The translations under genes were made by a program, and so were the position numbers. From Arsukibacterium sp. (lineage in GTDB: Bacteria; Pseudomonadota; Gammaproteobacteria; Enterobacterales; Alteromonadaceae), in assembly GCF_018402695.1 (NCBI RefSeq), contig NZ_JAGYIM010000009.1, positions 186,001 through 250,000 on the forward strand: DNA of 64,000 nt. Reading direction: 5' to 3'. Positions within the stretch are counted from its first letter, which is position 1; every line of letters begins with the position of its first letter. Below the pieces are notes generated by a model. The model was given only the letters and a program-made list of their open reading frames with translations. It had not been told where the DNA came from and searched no databases. Shown here piece by piece: positions 1 to 9,367 of this stretch.

Positions 1-1695
1 GGTATCCAGCAGCCGCGGATCGTCAGGGCGGCACAATTGCACCGGGTAACCGATAGCCAGTGAGCCAATGGCGCCCGCATCCAGCCGCCGGTAAGGTGAT
101 GCGGGCATGCCTGGCCGCTTCAGCCGGCTGGCACACTGCTGCAGACTGCTATCTATCGCCGTACTGAAATCCGCGGCGGCCTGACTAAACTCTTGTTGCA
201 GTTTGGGATCGACATTTTTAAACAGCGCGGCGGCGGCCTGTAAGCCAGCTACTCCCCAGAAATCGTCCCAGTAATAATAATCGTTGGGCCCCAGATGTTC
301 GGCACTAAAGCCAGCAGGTAATAAACCGGCATGTGGCGCATCCAGCTTATCTGACAGCCGCTTGTTGATGATCCAGCGGGCCCCTTTTTTCAGCGGGCTA
401 TGCCAGTCAGTTGATAATTCGCGGCCGGTTAATTCAGCATAGCGCTGCAGGATCCAGAGTACTTCACCATTGGCGTCCCACTCCCCTTCCTGGGAACGAA
501 AGTAGCCCAGCAAAGTTTGCCTGGCTGGAAATTGTTGCAAGGCGCGGGCGGCACGCTCAGTCAGGCCGGCGCAAAGTAAGGCATGAATAATAAAGGCTGC
601 ATCCCGGAACCAGAAGCGTTTGTAGGTATAGGGGCCGGGATACACATCCTCTGGTGAATGCAGGATCAGTGAACTTAACGCCGCATCATATAAGAACTGA
701 TAGTGCGGGTCCGGGCAGGTCAGCTTGCAACATTTTTGCTGCTCGGCCGGCCAGGCACCAGGTTGCAGCTTTGGCTGAGCCGCAGACATTAACGGCACTG
801 CCACCTCAACGTCATGCCAGTCATTATCTGGCAATTTAAACAGCGCTGCTGCCGTTACCATCCCGACATTACAGATGCCTTCGGCCTGCTGCTGCGCATC
901 GGCAAGATGAATGTAAACGTCACCTTGTTTGTACGCAGACACATGATAACGATCTGCCGGTCGGCTGAACTGAATTCGTTTATCCTCATCAACCAGCCAC
1001 TGGTTGCGCTGCTCGTTCAAGGCCACTTTATGAATAAAGCTGACACCCTCCGGGTTTTGTGGCCGCAAGGCCAGCACCAGATAACCGGGCTTGTCCGCTT
1101 TCGCCCTCAGCCGCATTTTTACAACTGGCACGCCTTGTTCAAGCGCCACCCAGGCCTTATTCTGCAAGGTCATTCCCTGCTGGCGGGTAGTGGTAGTAAT
1201 ACTGACATCTCCGGCGACGGTCAACTGCTGTTGGCACTCGTCCAGGCGGGATGGCAGCAGACAGTCCCCGTCTTCAGGCATTATCCAGCCATCGAGTGAC
1301 CAGCTGTCCAGAAACGGGGTTAACAGACCGCGGGGGTCAACAATGGGTAGCTCAGGACAATCCGGATAACCAATTGCCGTCCAGTTGCGATGCGTCAGGT
1401 TAATATGGGTAATTGAAAATGCCCGGGGAATGAACGATTTATCACAAGGGTCAAACTGACGCTCAATCCAGTATGGCCACACCCAATCCAGGTTATGCTG
1501 GATAACTCTGCTGTTAATTAAGCCACGTGCGTGGAACACCACGCCAGCACGTAGCAATTCGATAGGTTCACCGACCTCAGAGGGCTGAGCAAAATTATGC
1601 AGTTTCGCCAGTAAAGCAATCGGGTCGATAAAACCATTTTTGTGGGCGACATACCGCACCACATAGCGCCAGGGCAACCACTTTAACCAGGTCAT
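1..1695 (-). CDS. six-hairpin glycosidase-like protein, C-terminus cut by window edge
   Basis: The reading frame is open from an ATG at 1695 to the first base of the window (565 codons), so the protein continues beyond it. No signal peptide is seen; it opens MTWLKWLPWRYVVRYV. The N-terminal half looks beta-rich. From about residue 330 onward the sequence becomes helical, with aromatic and acidic motifs (YKRFWFRDAAF, EGEWDANGEVLW, DYYYWDDFWG) typical of alpha/alpha six-hairpin barrels such as glucoamylase, glycogen-debranching and GH15-like proteins. The specific substrate cannot be told. Its ATG overlaps the stop of the upstream TVP38 gene as ATGA, which indicates translational coupling in one operon. 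The family call is by motif appearance only. Confidence 0.6.
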   Translation of the reverse strand, partial: MTWLKWLPWRYVVRYVAHKNGFIDPIALLAKLHNFAQPSEVGEPIELLRAGVVFHARGLINSRVIQHNLDWVWPYWIERQFDPCDKSFIPRAFSITHINLTHRNWTAIGYPDCPELPIVDPRGLLTPFLDSWSLDGWIMPEDGDCLLPSRLDECQQQLTVAGDVSITTTTRQQGMTLQNKAWVALEQGVPVVKMRLRAKADKPGYLVLALRPQNPEGVSFIHKVALNEQRNQWLVDEDKRIQFSRPADRYHVSAYKQGDVYIHLADAQQQAEGICNVGMVTAAALFKLPDNDWHDVEVAVPLMSAAQPKLQPGAWPAEQQKCCKLTCPDPHYQFLYDAALSSLILHSPEDVYPGPYTYKRFWFRDAAFIIHALLCAGLTERAARALQQFPARQTLLGYFRSQEGEWDANGEVLWILQRYAELTGRELSTDWHSPLKKGARWIINKRLSDKLDAPHAGLLPAGFSAEHLGPNDYYYWDDFWGVAGLQAAAALFKNVDPKLQQEFSQAAADFSTAIDSSLQQCASRLKRPGMPASPYRRLDAGAIGSLAIGYPVQLCRPDDPRLLDT

Positions 1696-2465
1696 ACCTT
1701 AGGCTCCTTTTCAGTGTCTTGCGTGGTATATTTGGCCAGCGCCCGGTTGGCCAGCCGGTTCAGATAAATCACAACCGCCACCGCCGCCAGAAAACCACCC
1801 AGATACAGGGCCCACTCCCAGCCAGAGCGCTGCTGCTGACCAAACTCAAAAGTGGTGATATCAGCAATCAGCGAGCCCAAATACACGTTATGCACGGTAA
1901 ACGGGATAAATCCGAGCAGGGAGCCGGCAATATAGCCGCGCAAAGAAAATTGCGTTAAACCAAAGAAATAATTGGATATCTTGCTGGGAAAAAATGGGAT
2001 CAGCCGGGTCAGCAAGACGATTTTCCAGTCATTTTTGCTCAGTTCGTCATTAACCAACTGCAGCTTCGCCCGGGCCATAATGAATTGTCTGGCGCGTTGG
2101 CCAAAGGTATAACGGGCAAGCAGGAAAGCAATGGTGGCCCCCAATGTCGTGCCCAGCACCACATACACTGAACCTTGCACCACACCAAACACAAAGCCGG
2201 CACCTATGGTAAACAGAGCGCCGGGTAGCAGTAATACCACTACGGCGGCCATAATCAGCATAAACAGTAATGGCGCCCAGGCCCCCTGCTGCTTAAACCA
2301 CTGCAGCAAGTGCAATACTTCGGTGTGCACACCAAAGTACACCAGTAGCGCCAGCACCACCGCAACAAACACCACACTGCCTGCCATACCGAGAATAGCA
2401 GTCCTGGTACTGTTTTTTTTCTGCGGCTCAGCCGCTGTTTTGCCGTTCGTAGGCTCGGGGCTCAC
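1692..2465 (-). CDS. TVP38/TMEM64 (VTT domain) membrane protein
   Basis: A 257-residue inner-membrane protein with a charged N-terminal tail of about 22 residues and a first membrane segment at about 26-45. The VTT core follows, with the re-entrant-type segment LLLPGALFTIGAGFVFG, a conserved LTRLIPFFPSKISNYFFGL stretch, and a final helix near the C-terminus. The family (DedA relatives) is linked to lipid scrambling and membrane homeostasis; the role of this member is unknown. It lies 5 bases downstream of prolyl aminopeptidase and overlaps the following glycosidase-like gene by 4 bases, so the three are very probably co-transcribed. Confidence 0.85.
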   Translation of the reverse strand: MSPEPTNGKTAAEPQKKNSTRTAILGMAGSVVFVAVVLALLVYFGVHTEVLHLLQWFKQQGAWAPLLFMLIMAAVVVLLLPGALFTIGAGFVFGVVQGSVYVVLGTTLGATIAFLLARYTFGQRARQFIMARAKLQLVNDELSKNDWKIVLLTRLIPFFPSKISNYFFGLTQFSLRGYIAGSLLGFIPFTVHNVYLGSLIADITTFEFGQQQRSGWEWALYLGGFLAAVAVVIYLNRLANRALAKYTTQDTEKEPKV

Positions 2466-2470
2466 TATTT

Positions 2471-3379
2471 CTACTCCTCAGGTTCTATTGTCCGCAGGAT
2501 AGTCCGCAAGGCCTTAAAATTTTCAGGTTCGCTGGCATCGTGTGCCGCATGCGGCGTAATAGACAACCGGGCCTGATTAAGTGATGCGGCCAGTTGCCAG
2601 GCTGAATCACAGGGACAAATCGTGTCATAGCGGCCCTGGACAATATCTGTTGCGATGTCCTGCAATCTTGCGCTGTGGCGCAGAATATAGTCTTCCTCAA
2701 TAAAACCATGGTTATAAAAATAATAGCTGGCCAGTTGCGCCATTGGTAAACTGACAGCCGGTTCAGAAAACTCCGCAATTTTCTGTTTGTCAGGCGTTAA
2801 AAATGAATTGACGGCTTCCCATCTGGCCCAACTGACTGCCGCAGCCTCCTGCTGCCGGGCACTGCCCGTGCTTAGCAACCTGAAATAGGCCGCCACCGGG
2901 TTGTCTGGCTGGTCAATCGCATCTATAAAATGCTGATATTCATCCGGGTACAACTGGTTAGCGCCCTGCCGGTAAAACCAGTCCAGTTCCTGCTGCCGGC
3001 ATAAAAAAATTCCCCACAGAATTAACCGCGATACCCGCTGCGGATTATCAATAGCATAGAGCAAACTGAGCGTACTGCCCCAGCTTCCGCCCACCAGAAT
3101 AAATTGCTCAATCGCCAGCGCACGGCGCAACTGCTCGATATCGGCAATCAGCTGCGCAGTAGTATTGGCATGCAACCGCTCGGTATATTTGCTAAGACCA
3201 CAACCACGTTGATCAAAATAAATCACCGGCCGGCGCAGCCCGGCAAACAGTTGCTTGTCAGCCTCACGGACGCCCGCACCAGGGCCACCATGGACAAACA
3301 AAAGGGGGGTAGCACTGCGGATATCGCCCTGGATCTGGTAGTGAAGCTGATGGCCGTCGCCAACCTTAAGATACGGCAT
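2471..3379 (-). CDS. pip: prolyl aminopeptidase (proline iminopeptidase), alpha/beta hydrolase
   Basis: A 302-residue cytoplasmic alpha/beta hydrolase of S33 type, expected to remove N-terminal proline from peptides. The oxyanion-hole motif HGGPG is at 30-34, the YFDQRGCG strand follows, and the nucleophile elbow GGSWGS is at 97-102 (Ser99). The acid is likely in the GRYD segment near residue 250, and the catalytic His is in HAAHDASEPE near the C-terminus. Length fits the family. A GGGAG ribosome site lies 6-7 bases before the ATG. It heads the leftward set pip, VTT protein, glycosidase-like protein. Confidence 0.88.
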   Translation of the reverse strand: MPYLKVGDGHQLHYQIQGDIRSATPLLFVHGGPGAGVREADKQLFAGLRRPVIYFDQRGCGLSKYTERLHANTTAQLIADIEQLRRALAIEQFILVGGSWGSTLSLLYAIDNPQRVSRLILWGIFLCRQQELDWFYRQGANQLYPDEYQHFIDAIDQPDNPVAAYFRLLSTGSARQQEAAAVSWARWEAVNSFLTPDKQKIAEFSEPAVSLPMAQLASYYFYNHGFIEEDYILRHSARLQDIATDIVQGRYDTICPCDSAWQLAASLNQARLSITPHAAHDASEPENFKALRTILRTIEPEE

Positions 3380-3401
3380 CTGTGCACTCCCTTACCGCTA
3401 C

Positions 3402-3629
3402 TTACGTGGCAACCCAATTGCCGGCATCGTTTTTATGATACTTTTGCTTAACTGCTGCCCAGGCAACTTTATGAGCGACCTGCTCCCGGCTATCATCACC
3501 ATCCCGTTTTTCCGGGTCTTTATATTCATCCCAGGCGCTGTTAAAGGCTTCCTGATAAATCTCCTGGGCATGCTTGGGTAAGTTATCTTGAACTGAATCC
3601 GGTAACTCGCTGCGTTTATCGTATGGCAT
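3402..3629 (-). CDS. chaB: ChaB family protein
   Basis: A 75-residue soluble protein beginning MPYDKRSELPDSVQDNLP, the conserved ChaB opening, followed by HAQEIYQEAFNSAW and a C-terminal AHKVAWAAVKQKYHK segment. ChaB is named as a regulator of the ChaA cation antiporter in E. coli, but no chaA is present here and its biochemical role is uncertain. It sits 22 bases upstream of prolyl aminopeptidase in the same direction. Confidence 0.85.
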   Translation of the reverse strand: MPYDKRSELPDSVQDNLPKHAQEIYQEAFNSAWDEYKDPEKRDGDDSREQVAHKVAWAAVKQKYHKNDAGNWVAT

Positions 3630-3772
3630 TGAAACTCTCCTGCTGACAGTTAACTTCCCTAACTGATGCTGGTGTTGTTAACAGAATGCAAAAGCAAAGC
3701 ACGTGCCAGCTTGAAAAATCGCCTTAAGCTGAGTTGGCGTCAAAATTGCTACTTAAACCTTAGTTTAGCCTG

Positions 3773-3862
3773 GTGCAACCCTGGACAACTCTGGGTTAGT
3801 GCAACTTTGGAGTAGTGTAACTTTGGAGTAGTGTAGCCTTGTAATCGTGCAACCCCCGGAAA
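3773..3862. repeat. short tandem repeat, 16-bp period
   Basis: Consecutive 16-base units start at 3799, 3815, 3831 and 3847. The first two (GTGCAACTTTGGAGTA and GTGTAACTTTGGAGTA) differ at one base; the third is degenerate and the fourth merges into the left arm of the hairpin at 3846-3878. A further GTGCAACCCTGG copy at 3773 is out of phase. No gene covers this stretch. Confidence 0.75.
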
Positions 3863-3892
3863 CGACGGGGGTTGCACGAAAGAAAAATTTTT
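3846..3892 (+). promoter_or_regulatory. strong hairpin in the sodC leader
   Basis: A perfect 12-bp stem, CGTGCAACCCCC (3846-3857) paired with GGGGGTTGCACG (3867-3878), has a 9-base loop and is followed by an A-rich stretch and five T at 3888-3892. It ends 37 bases before the sodC start. It could act as an attenuator or terminator for upstream transcription, or stabilise the sodC mRNA. Confidence 0.55.
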
Positions 3893-3914
3893 AAACCAAC
3901 CGAAGGAGATCATT

Positions 3915-4529
3915 ATGAAATTACGGATTTTTTCATTATCAGTCATTGCGACAGGTTTATTAGTGGCATGTAGCCCGGATCCCCGCCCGACCAATGAACC
4001 GGCGAACAACGCCACCCCTATGGCTGAACAGCCGCGCTCGCCTGCCGCGACCGAGACAGATCCAAACACAGATGCAGATACCCTGATTGTCTATATGAAC
4101 CGGGTTACCCCGGATGAAGTCGGGGCAGGTGCCGGCACCATTTCGGTCAGACAAAGCCCAGAGGGCCTGGTTTTTACGCCAAATCTGCTGGGGTTAACGG
4201 CGGGTAAGCATGGTTTTCACGTTCACCAGAACCCAAGCTGCGAGCCGGAAATGCAAGACGGTAAAAAAGTTGCTGCGGCAGCGGCGGGTGGCCACTATGA
4301 TCCGACCAATGCCGGCAAACATACCGGGCCAGAGGGCGATGGCCATAAAGGCGATTTACCCATGATCGAAGTGGATAGCGCGGGCGTTCAGCAGCAAGTT
4401 ACTATTAACGGCTTAACGCTGGATGATCTGAAAAACCGCTCGCTGGTTGTGCATGAGCGTCGTGACGATTATGCCAGTGATCCGGCAGGTGACAGCGGTG
4501 CCCGTATTGCCTGTGGTGTGATCAAATAA
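3915..4529 (+). CDS. sodC: Cu/Zn superoxide dismutase, lipoprotein
   Basis: A 204-residue protein converting superoxide to peroxide and oxygen in the periplasm. The N-terminus is a lipoprotein signal ending in LLVAC (Cys at about 19), then a Pro/Ala/Thr-rich linker to about residue 55. The SOD core shows metal ligands in HGFHVHQNPSCEP, GGHYDPTNAGKH and GPEGDGHKGDLP. The active-site Arg is in SGARIACGVI, whose Cys pairs with the Cys of NPSCEP. An AAGGAGA ribosome site precedes the ATG. It stands alone between leftward operons, behind an unusual repeat and hairpin leader. Confidence 0.93.
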   Translation: MKLRIFSLSVIATGLLVACSPDPRPTNEPANNATPMAEQPRSPAATETDPNTDADTLIVYMNRVTPDEVGAGAGTISVRQSPEGLVFTPNLLGLTAGKHGFHVHQNPSCEPEMQDGKKVAAAAAGGHYDPTNAGKHTGPEGDGHKGDLPMIEVDSAGVQQQVTINGLTLDDLKNRSLVVHERRDDYASDPAGDSGARIACGVIK

Positions 4530-4587
4530 TCCGTAATAATTACAAAGGGCCCCGGTAATATTTACTGATAACGGCTTGCGGCAGTGG

Positions 4588-6147
4588 CTATTTAATCAGC
4601 AACTGCCAGCCAGCCTGCTGCTGATATTGTATTTCCTGCTCTAACTCTGCCCGCATTAGCGGATGCTGCTCCAGCCAGTTGGCTGGCATTTGTAAAGTAA
4701 GGGTTTCTGCTTTAGTGGTAATTTTAACTTCAGGCAATACTTCGTGCCGGCGGCGCATTGACAGAATAACTGCCAGCCGCAAAATTCGGGTTAGCCGCAC
4801 CGTCAACAGCACTGATGTCATGGTTTGGCGGGCAATCACTTCGCGGCTGATGTCAGCGCGATGATTGTAAACCAGCGCCATAACCAATTGTTGTTGCGCC
4901 CGGGTAAAGCCCGGCAAATCAGAATGATTAATAATATAGGCGCCATGATGGTGATGGTTTTTATATTCAATCAATAAGCCAAGCTCATGCAACAGGGCGC
5001 CGGAGCGCAACATACTGTGGCCTTCAAATTTGTCCAGGTCCCAGCGATGTTGTAACTGCCCGGCCAATTCAACCGCCATATCAGCCACCCGTTCAGCATG
5101 GCGCTGATCAATAAAATAGCGCACCATCAGGCTGGCAACAGTGCGATTGCGTACATCACTGTGCTGTAACTGCGGTAACATGCTATACAGCACGCCTTCG
5201 CGCAGAGCACCACCCGACAAGGTCATGCCATGGATCTGTAATTTACGAAACAGCGCCACCAGAATGGCCAGTCCCGAAGCAAACACCTGTTTTCGCTCCT
5301 GCGCCAGGCCAATAATATTCAGCTGGGTTATCGGGCCGCAGGCCATGGTTTGCTGCATAATATCTTCCAGCTTACCCAGGGTAATGACTTCATCTTTACC
5401 CTGGGCCACCAGAATTTCCTGCACCGCCTGGACCGTGCCCGATGCACCAACGGCAATTTGCCAGCCTTTGGCCAGAAACTCAGCACCAATAGGTGCTATT
5501 TGCTCAGTAGCTGCCTGAATAGCCTGGTTAAAATTATCTTCACTAAGCTCACCATCGCCAAAATAGCGCTCCAGATAGGTCACACAGCCCATATTCAGGC
5601 TGGCCAGTAGTTCAGGGGTAAAGCCCCGCCCCACCACCACTTCGGTACTGGCACCGCCAATATCAATCACTAAACGGTTGGAGTCACAATTTGAGGTATG
5701 GGCGACACCCAGGTAAATGATCCGGGCTTCATCGGCACCGCTGATCACCTGCACCTGCTGGCCCAGAATAACTTCAGCTTCTTTCAGAAAGGTTTTTACA
5801 TTTTGGGCTAACCGCAGAGTGGCGGTGCCGACTATCCGGATATTGGCAGCCGGTATATCCTGCAATCGCTCAGCAAATAATGCCAGGCATTCCCAGCCCC
5901 GCTTCATTGCTTTGCGGCTTAACACTAAATTATCGTTTAAGCCGGCAGCCAGACGCACTTTGCGCTTTACCCGGCCTATTACCTGCACAGAGCCGCCAAC
6001 CACTTTCACCATTAACATATGAAAACTGTTGGAGCCAAGATCGATGACCGCATAGATATCGCTATGCGGTGAGGTGTCGCTGAGGAGTTCGCCTGTAACC
6101 AGCGGCTCGGCCTTAACGGGGCCGGCTGCGGGGATTTCTCGGGCCAT
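4588..6147 (-). CDS. gppA: guanosine pentaphosphate phosphatase / exopolyphosphatase (Ppx/GppA)
   Basis: A Ppx/GppA phosphatase of the ASKHA fold, hydrolysing pppGpp to ppGpp and/or polyphosphate. The phosphate-binding motif [14 protein letters not shown] lies near the N-terminus. [33 protein letters not shown] and GASGTVQA follow in GppA order, with a C-terminal HD-like helical domain ([17 protein letters not shown]). Assignment to GppA rather than Ppx rests on closeness to the E. coli sequence and on its place just after rhlB, as in E. coli. The frame is open up to an ATG at 6183; I chose 6147, which still overlaps rhlB by 35 bases. Neither start has a convincing ribosome site. Confidence 0.88.
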   Translation of the reverse strand: MAREIPAAGPVKAEPLVTGELLSDTSPHSDIYAVIDLGSNSFHMLMVKVVGGSVQVIGRVKRKVRLAAGLNDNLVLSRKAMKRGWECLALFAERLQDIPAANIRIVGTATLRLAQNVKTFLKEAEVILGQQVQVISGADEARIIYLGVAHTSNCDSNRLVIDIGGASTEVVVGRGFTPELLASLNMGCVTYLERYFGDGELSEDNFNQAIQAATEQIAPIGAEFLAKGWQIAVGASGTVQAVQEILVAQGKDEVITLGKLEDIMQQTMACGPITQLNIIGLAQERKQVFASGLAILVALFRKLQIHGMTLSGGALREGVLYSMLPQLQHSDVRNRTVASLMVRYFIDQRHAERVADMAVELAGQLQHRWDLDKFEGHSMLRSGALLHELGLLIEYKNHHHHGAYIINHSDLPGFTRAQQQLVMALVYNHRADISREVIARQTMTSVLLTVRLTRILRLAVILSMRRRHEVLPEVKITTKAETLTLQMPANWLEQHPLMRAELEQEIQYQQQAGWQLLIK

Positions 6148-7399
6148 TACTGCTGCGTCCACTGTTGCCACGGCCCGGACCACTGCGAGCCTGACCCGGA
6201 CGCCGACGCACCCGTGGTTTAGGTACAGTCAAATCATCAAGTAAGGCATTAGCATCATACTGAGTTAACGCTATTGGATGTTTTATATAATCTTCAATAG
6301 CCGTTAAGTTCAGAGCATAGCGCTCGCAGGCAAAGCTGATGGCTTTACCGCTTTCACCGGCCCGGCCAGTGCGACCAATCCGGTGTACGTAATCTTCGCA
6401 ATCATCGGGTAAATCGTAGTTAAAAACATGGCTGACTTTCGGGATATGCAAGCCACGGGCAGCGACATCTGTTGCTACCAGGATATCCAGCTTGCCGGTG
6501 GTAAAGTCATCCAGAATTTTCAGGCGCTTCTTCTGAATAACATCGCCGGTAAGCATGCCTACCCGGTGACCGTCTGCTTCCAACCAGGCGTAGACATCTT
6601 CACAGGCGTGTTTAGTATTAGCAAACACGATAGCTTTGTCAGGCCAGTCTTCTTCCATCAGCGTCAGCAGCAACTTCATTTTATGCTCATGCGCCGGGTA
6701 AAATAATTCTTCACTGATCTGGCTGCCGGTCATTTCATCCGGCGCTACATGAATATGCACCGGCTCGTTCATTTTCTCGAATGCCAGCTCCTGTACCTTG
6801 TAAGATAAGGTGGCCGAAAATAATAAACTTAACCGTTCGGTGGCCGGGGGCATGCGGTTAAACATAAACCGGATGTCTTTAATAAAGCCTAAATCGAACA
6901 TCCGGTCGGCTTCATCCAGCACCACAACCTGAATTTGATCAAGGTCATAGAGCCCTTGTTTTAAATAATCAATTAAGCGGCCGGTGGTGCCAATTAAAAT
7001 ATCTACACCTTGTTCCAATAATTGCCGTTGAGAATCGTAACCCTCGCCACCATATATTAAGCCAAGCCGCATATTAGTTTTTTGCGCAAGCATAACGGCA
7101 TCATTATGGATCTGCACGGCAAGTTCCCGCGTAGGAGCCATAATGATAGCGCGCGGCTGGCCAGAACCTTTAGGTTCATGGTTAAGCAAATAATGAAAAG
7201 TTGCAGTTAAGAAAGCCAGGGTTTTACCGGTGCCGGTTTGGGCCTGACCCGCTATGTCTTTACCAGCCAGTGCCAGGGGTAAACACTGAGCCTGAATTGG
7301 CGTACAATAGCTGTAACCTTGCGCCGCTAAGGCGTCAAGAACCTGTGGTGCCAATGCGAAATCGGCGAATTTATGTGAGGTTAAGTGAGTTTTATTCAT
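6113..7399 (-). CDS. rhlB: ATP-dependent RNA helicase RhlB
   Basis: A 428-residue DEAD-box helicase, the RNA-unwinding partner of RNase E in the degradosome. The Q motif precedes Walker A AQTGTGKT (53-60). PTRELA, DEAD (162-165), SAT and [10 protein letters not shown] follow in the usual order, and the tail after about residue 395 is Arg/Gly/Pro-rich, an RNA-binding extension typical of RhlB. Length matches the E. coli protein (421). It is divergent from trxA and overlaps the start of gppA, the standard gammaproteobacterial arrangement. Confidence 0.94.
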   Translation of the reverse strand: MNKTHLTSHKFADFALAPQVLDALAAQGYSYCTPIQAQCLPLALAGKDIAGQAQTGTGKTLAFLTATFHYLLNHEPKGSGQPRAIIMAPTRELAVQIHNDAVMLAQKTNMRLGLIYGGEGYDSQRQLLEQGVDILIGTTGRLIDYLKQGLYDLDQIQVVVLDEADRMFDLGFIKDIRFMFNRMPPATERLSLLFSATLSYKVQELAFEKMNEPVHIHVAPDEMTGSQISEELFYPAHEHKMKLLLTLMEEDWPDKAIVFANTKHACEDVYAWLEADGHRVGMLTGDVIQKKRLKILDDFTTGKLDILVATDVAARGLHIPKVSHVFNYDLPDDCEDYVHRIGRTGRAGESGKAISFACERYALNLTAIEDYIKHPIALTQYDANALLDDLTVPKPRVRRRPGQARSGPGRGNSGRSSNGPRNPRSRPR

Positions 7400-7465
7400 A
7401 CCTGCCTAGCATAACTGTTACGCTTGCAATAAGAAACAGCCACGTTTAAATTGATAACACATTTT

Positions 7466-7480
7466 TGCAGTGTAACTGCA
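7466..7480. promoter_or_regulatory. 15-bp palindrome in the trxA leader
   Basis: TGCAGT-GTA-ACTGCA is a perfect inverted repeat 20 bases before the trxA start, between the divergent rhlB and trxA genes. It could be an operator or a small mRNA hairpin; no regulator is recognised. Confidence 0.35.
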
Positions 7481-7500
7481 CAGCCTGAACGGAGAAATAG

Positions 7501-7827
7501 ATGAGCGAACAAATTTTACAGGTTTCTGACGACAGTTTTGAAGCTGATGTTTTAAAAGCTGAAGTGCCGGTACTGGTCGACTTCTGGGCAGAATGGTGTG
7601 GCCCTTGTAAAATGATCGCACCTATTCTGGAAGACGTTGCTGAGGAATACAGCGGTAAAGTGAGCATCGCCAAGGTGAATATTGACCAGAATCCGAATAC
7701 CCCGCCTAAATTCGGTATTCGTGGCATTCCAACTTTACTGTTATTCAAAAATGGTCAGGTTGCTGCGACCAAGGTCGGCGCCTTATCGAAAACCCAATTA
7801 AAAGAGTTTTTAGATAGTAATATCTGA
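7501..7827 (+). CDS. trxA: thioredoxin 1
   Basis: A 108-residue cytoplasmic thioredoxin that reduces protein disulfides using electrons from thioredoxin reductase. The WCGPCK active site has Cys at 33 and 36, and the cis-proline lies in [11 protein letters not shown] (Pro77). The length is canonical. A CGGAG ribosome site sits before the ATG. A rho-independent terminator follows, so rho downstream has its own transcription start. Confidence 0.96.
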   Translation: MSEQILQVSDDSFEADVLKAEVPVLVDFWAEWCGPCKMIAPILEDVAEEYSGKVSIAKVNIDQNPNTPPKFGIRGIPTLLLFKNGQVAATKVGALSKTQLKEFLDSNI

Positions 7828-7835
7828 AAATGACG

Positions 7836-7865
7836 GAAAAAGGCGTATTTTTGTACGCCTTTTTA
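7836..7865. terminator. rho-independent terminator after trxA
   Basis: Stem AGGCGTA (7841-7847) / TACGCCT (7854-7860) has a TTTTTG loop, flanked by AAAA on the left and TTTTT on the right, so it could work on both strands. Confidence 0.85.
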
Positions 7866-8019
7866 CTGTTCGCTGCTGGACGTGCCAAACAACTGCTGCT
7901 ATTGTGTGGCTAAGCAAATATCATAAACCACGCTTGTCTGTCGAATAAACCAACTTCCAAACCTTTATTATCGAGCCGATAAGCATTTTCTGTTTTTACC
8001 AACAAGAACCCATCAAACT

Positions 8020-9285
8020 ATGCATTTAACAGAACTGAAACTGAAACCAATTAGCGAACTGGTTGATTTGGCCGAGTCCATGGGCCAGGAAAACATGGCC
8101 CGCCTGCGCAAACAAGACATTATCTTCGCAATCTTAAAAGCCCACGCTAAAAATGGTGAAGAAATTTTCGGTGCAGGCGTATTGGAAATTCTGCAGGATG
8201 GTTTCGGTTTTTTACGTTCTTCTGACAGCTCATACTTAGCTGGCCCGGACGACATTTACGTTTCTCCCAGCCAAATTCGTCGCTTTAATCTGCGCACCGG
8301 TGACAGCATTTCCGGTTTAATCCGGCCGCCAAAAGAGGGCGAGCGCTACTTTGCCCTGTTAAAAGTGAACGAAGTGAACTTTGGCCGGCCAGAGCAAGCC
8401 CGTAACAAAATTTTATTTGAAAACCTCACCGCACTGCATGCCAACTCGCGGCTGCGGATGGAGCGTGGCAACGGCAGCCGGGAAGATATCACCGCCCGGG
8501 TGCTCGATTTAGCCTCACCTATTGGCCGTGGCCAGCGCGGCTTAATCGTGGCGCCGCCCAAAGCCGGTAAAACCATTTTGCTGCAAAATATTGCCCAGTC
8601 AATTGCCGCTAACCACCCGGAATGTGTGCTGATGGTATTGCTAATTGACGAGCGGCCGGAAGAAGTAACAGAGATGCAGCGCCTGGTAAAAGGTGAAGTT
8701 ATCGCCTCTACCTTCGACGAGCCCGCCAGTCGCCATGTTCAGGTTGCTGAGATGGTAATAGAGAAAGCCAAGCGGCTGGTTGAACATAAGAAAGATGTCA
8801 TTATCCTGCTCGATTCTATTACCCGTTTAGCCCGCGCTTACAATACCGTGATCCCTAGCTCCGGTAAGGTCCTTACCGGTGGTGTCGATGCCAATGCGCT
8901 GCATAAACCAAAACGGTTTTTCGGGGCGGCCCGTAATGTCGAAGAAGGTGGCAGTTTAACCATTATTGCCACCGCCCTGGTCGATACCGGTTCCAAAATG
9001 GATGAGGTTATTTACGAAGAGTTTAAAGGCACCGGTAATATGGAACTGCATTTGTCGCGCAAAATTGCCGAACGCCGTATCTTCCCGGCCATCGACTTTA
9101 ACCGTTCAGGTACCCGCCGCGAAGAATTACTGGCCTCGCCGGAAGAGTTGCAGAAAATGTGGATCTTACGCAAAATCTTGCACCCAATGGACGAAAGCGA
9201 CTGCATGGAGTTTTTAATCGACAAACTGTCGATGACCAAAACTAACGACGAATTTTTCGACGCCATGAAGCGACAAAAATCTTAA
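8020..9285 (+). CDS. rho: transcription termination factor Rho
   Basis: A 421-residue hexameric RNA/DNA helicase that ends transcription at Rho-dependent sites. The N-terminal Rho helix bundle begins [16 protein letters not shown] cold-shock-like RNA-binding domain follows ([20 protein letters not shown], 61-80), then Walker A APPKAGKT (178-185), Walker B ([10 protein letters not shown]) and Q/R-loop segments ([20 protein letters not shown]). Length is close to E. coli Rho (419). The 5' leader of about 190 bases contains a TTATCG-AGC-CGATAA inverted repeat (7968-7982), which might be part of Rho autoregulation, though that is not shown. Confidence 0.96.
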   Translation: MHLTELKLKPISELVDLAESMGQENMARLRKQDIIFAILKAHAKNGEEIFGAGVLEILQDGFGFLRSSDSSYLAGPDDIYVSPSQIRRFNLRTGDSISGLIRPPKEGERYFALLKVNEVNFGRPEQARNKILFENLTALHANSRLRMERGNGSREDITARVLDLASPIGRGQRGLIVAPPKAGKTILLQNIAQSIAANHPECVLMVLLIDERPEEVTEMQRLVKGEVIASTFDEPASRHVQVAEMVIEKAKRLVEHKKDVIILLDSITRLARAYNTVIPSSGKVLTGGVDANALHKPKRFFGAARNVEEGGSLTIIATALVDTGSKMDEVIYEEFKGTGNMELHLSRKIAERRIFPAIDFNRSGTRREELLASPEELQKMWILRKILHPMDESDCMEFLIDKLSMTKTNDEFFDAMKRQKS

Positions 9286-9290
9286 CTCCT

Positions 9291-9317
9291 GAAACCGGCC
9301 CCCGCGCCGGTTTTTTT
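9291..9317 (+). terminator. rho-independent terminator after rho
   Basis: Stem AAACCGGC (9292-9299) / GCCGGTTT (9306-9313) is followed by a run of seven T starting at 9311. Confidence 0.85.
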
Positions 9318-9367
9318 ATGGCTGACAAGCACTACCCGATTTAGAAATAACGGAAGGAAAGCGTAAC

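Noticed and set aside
654-1369. Rightward reading frames in the first 1.7 kb
   Set aside because: They lie opposite a single 565-codon leftward frame with coherent protein motifs and are only shadows of it.
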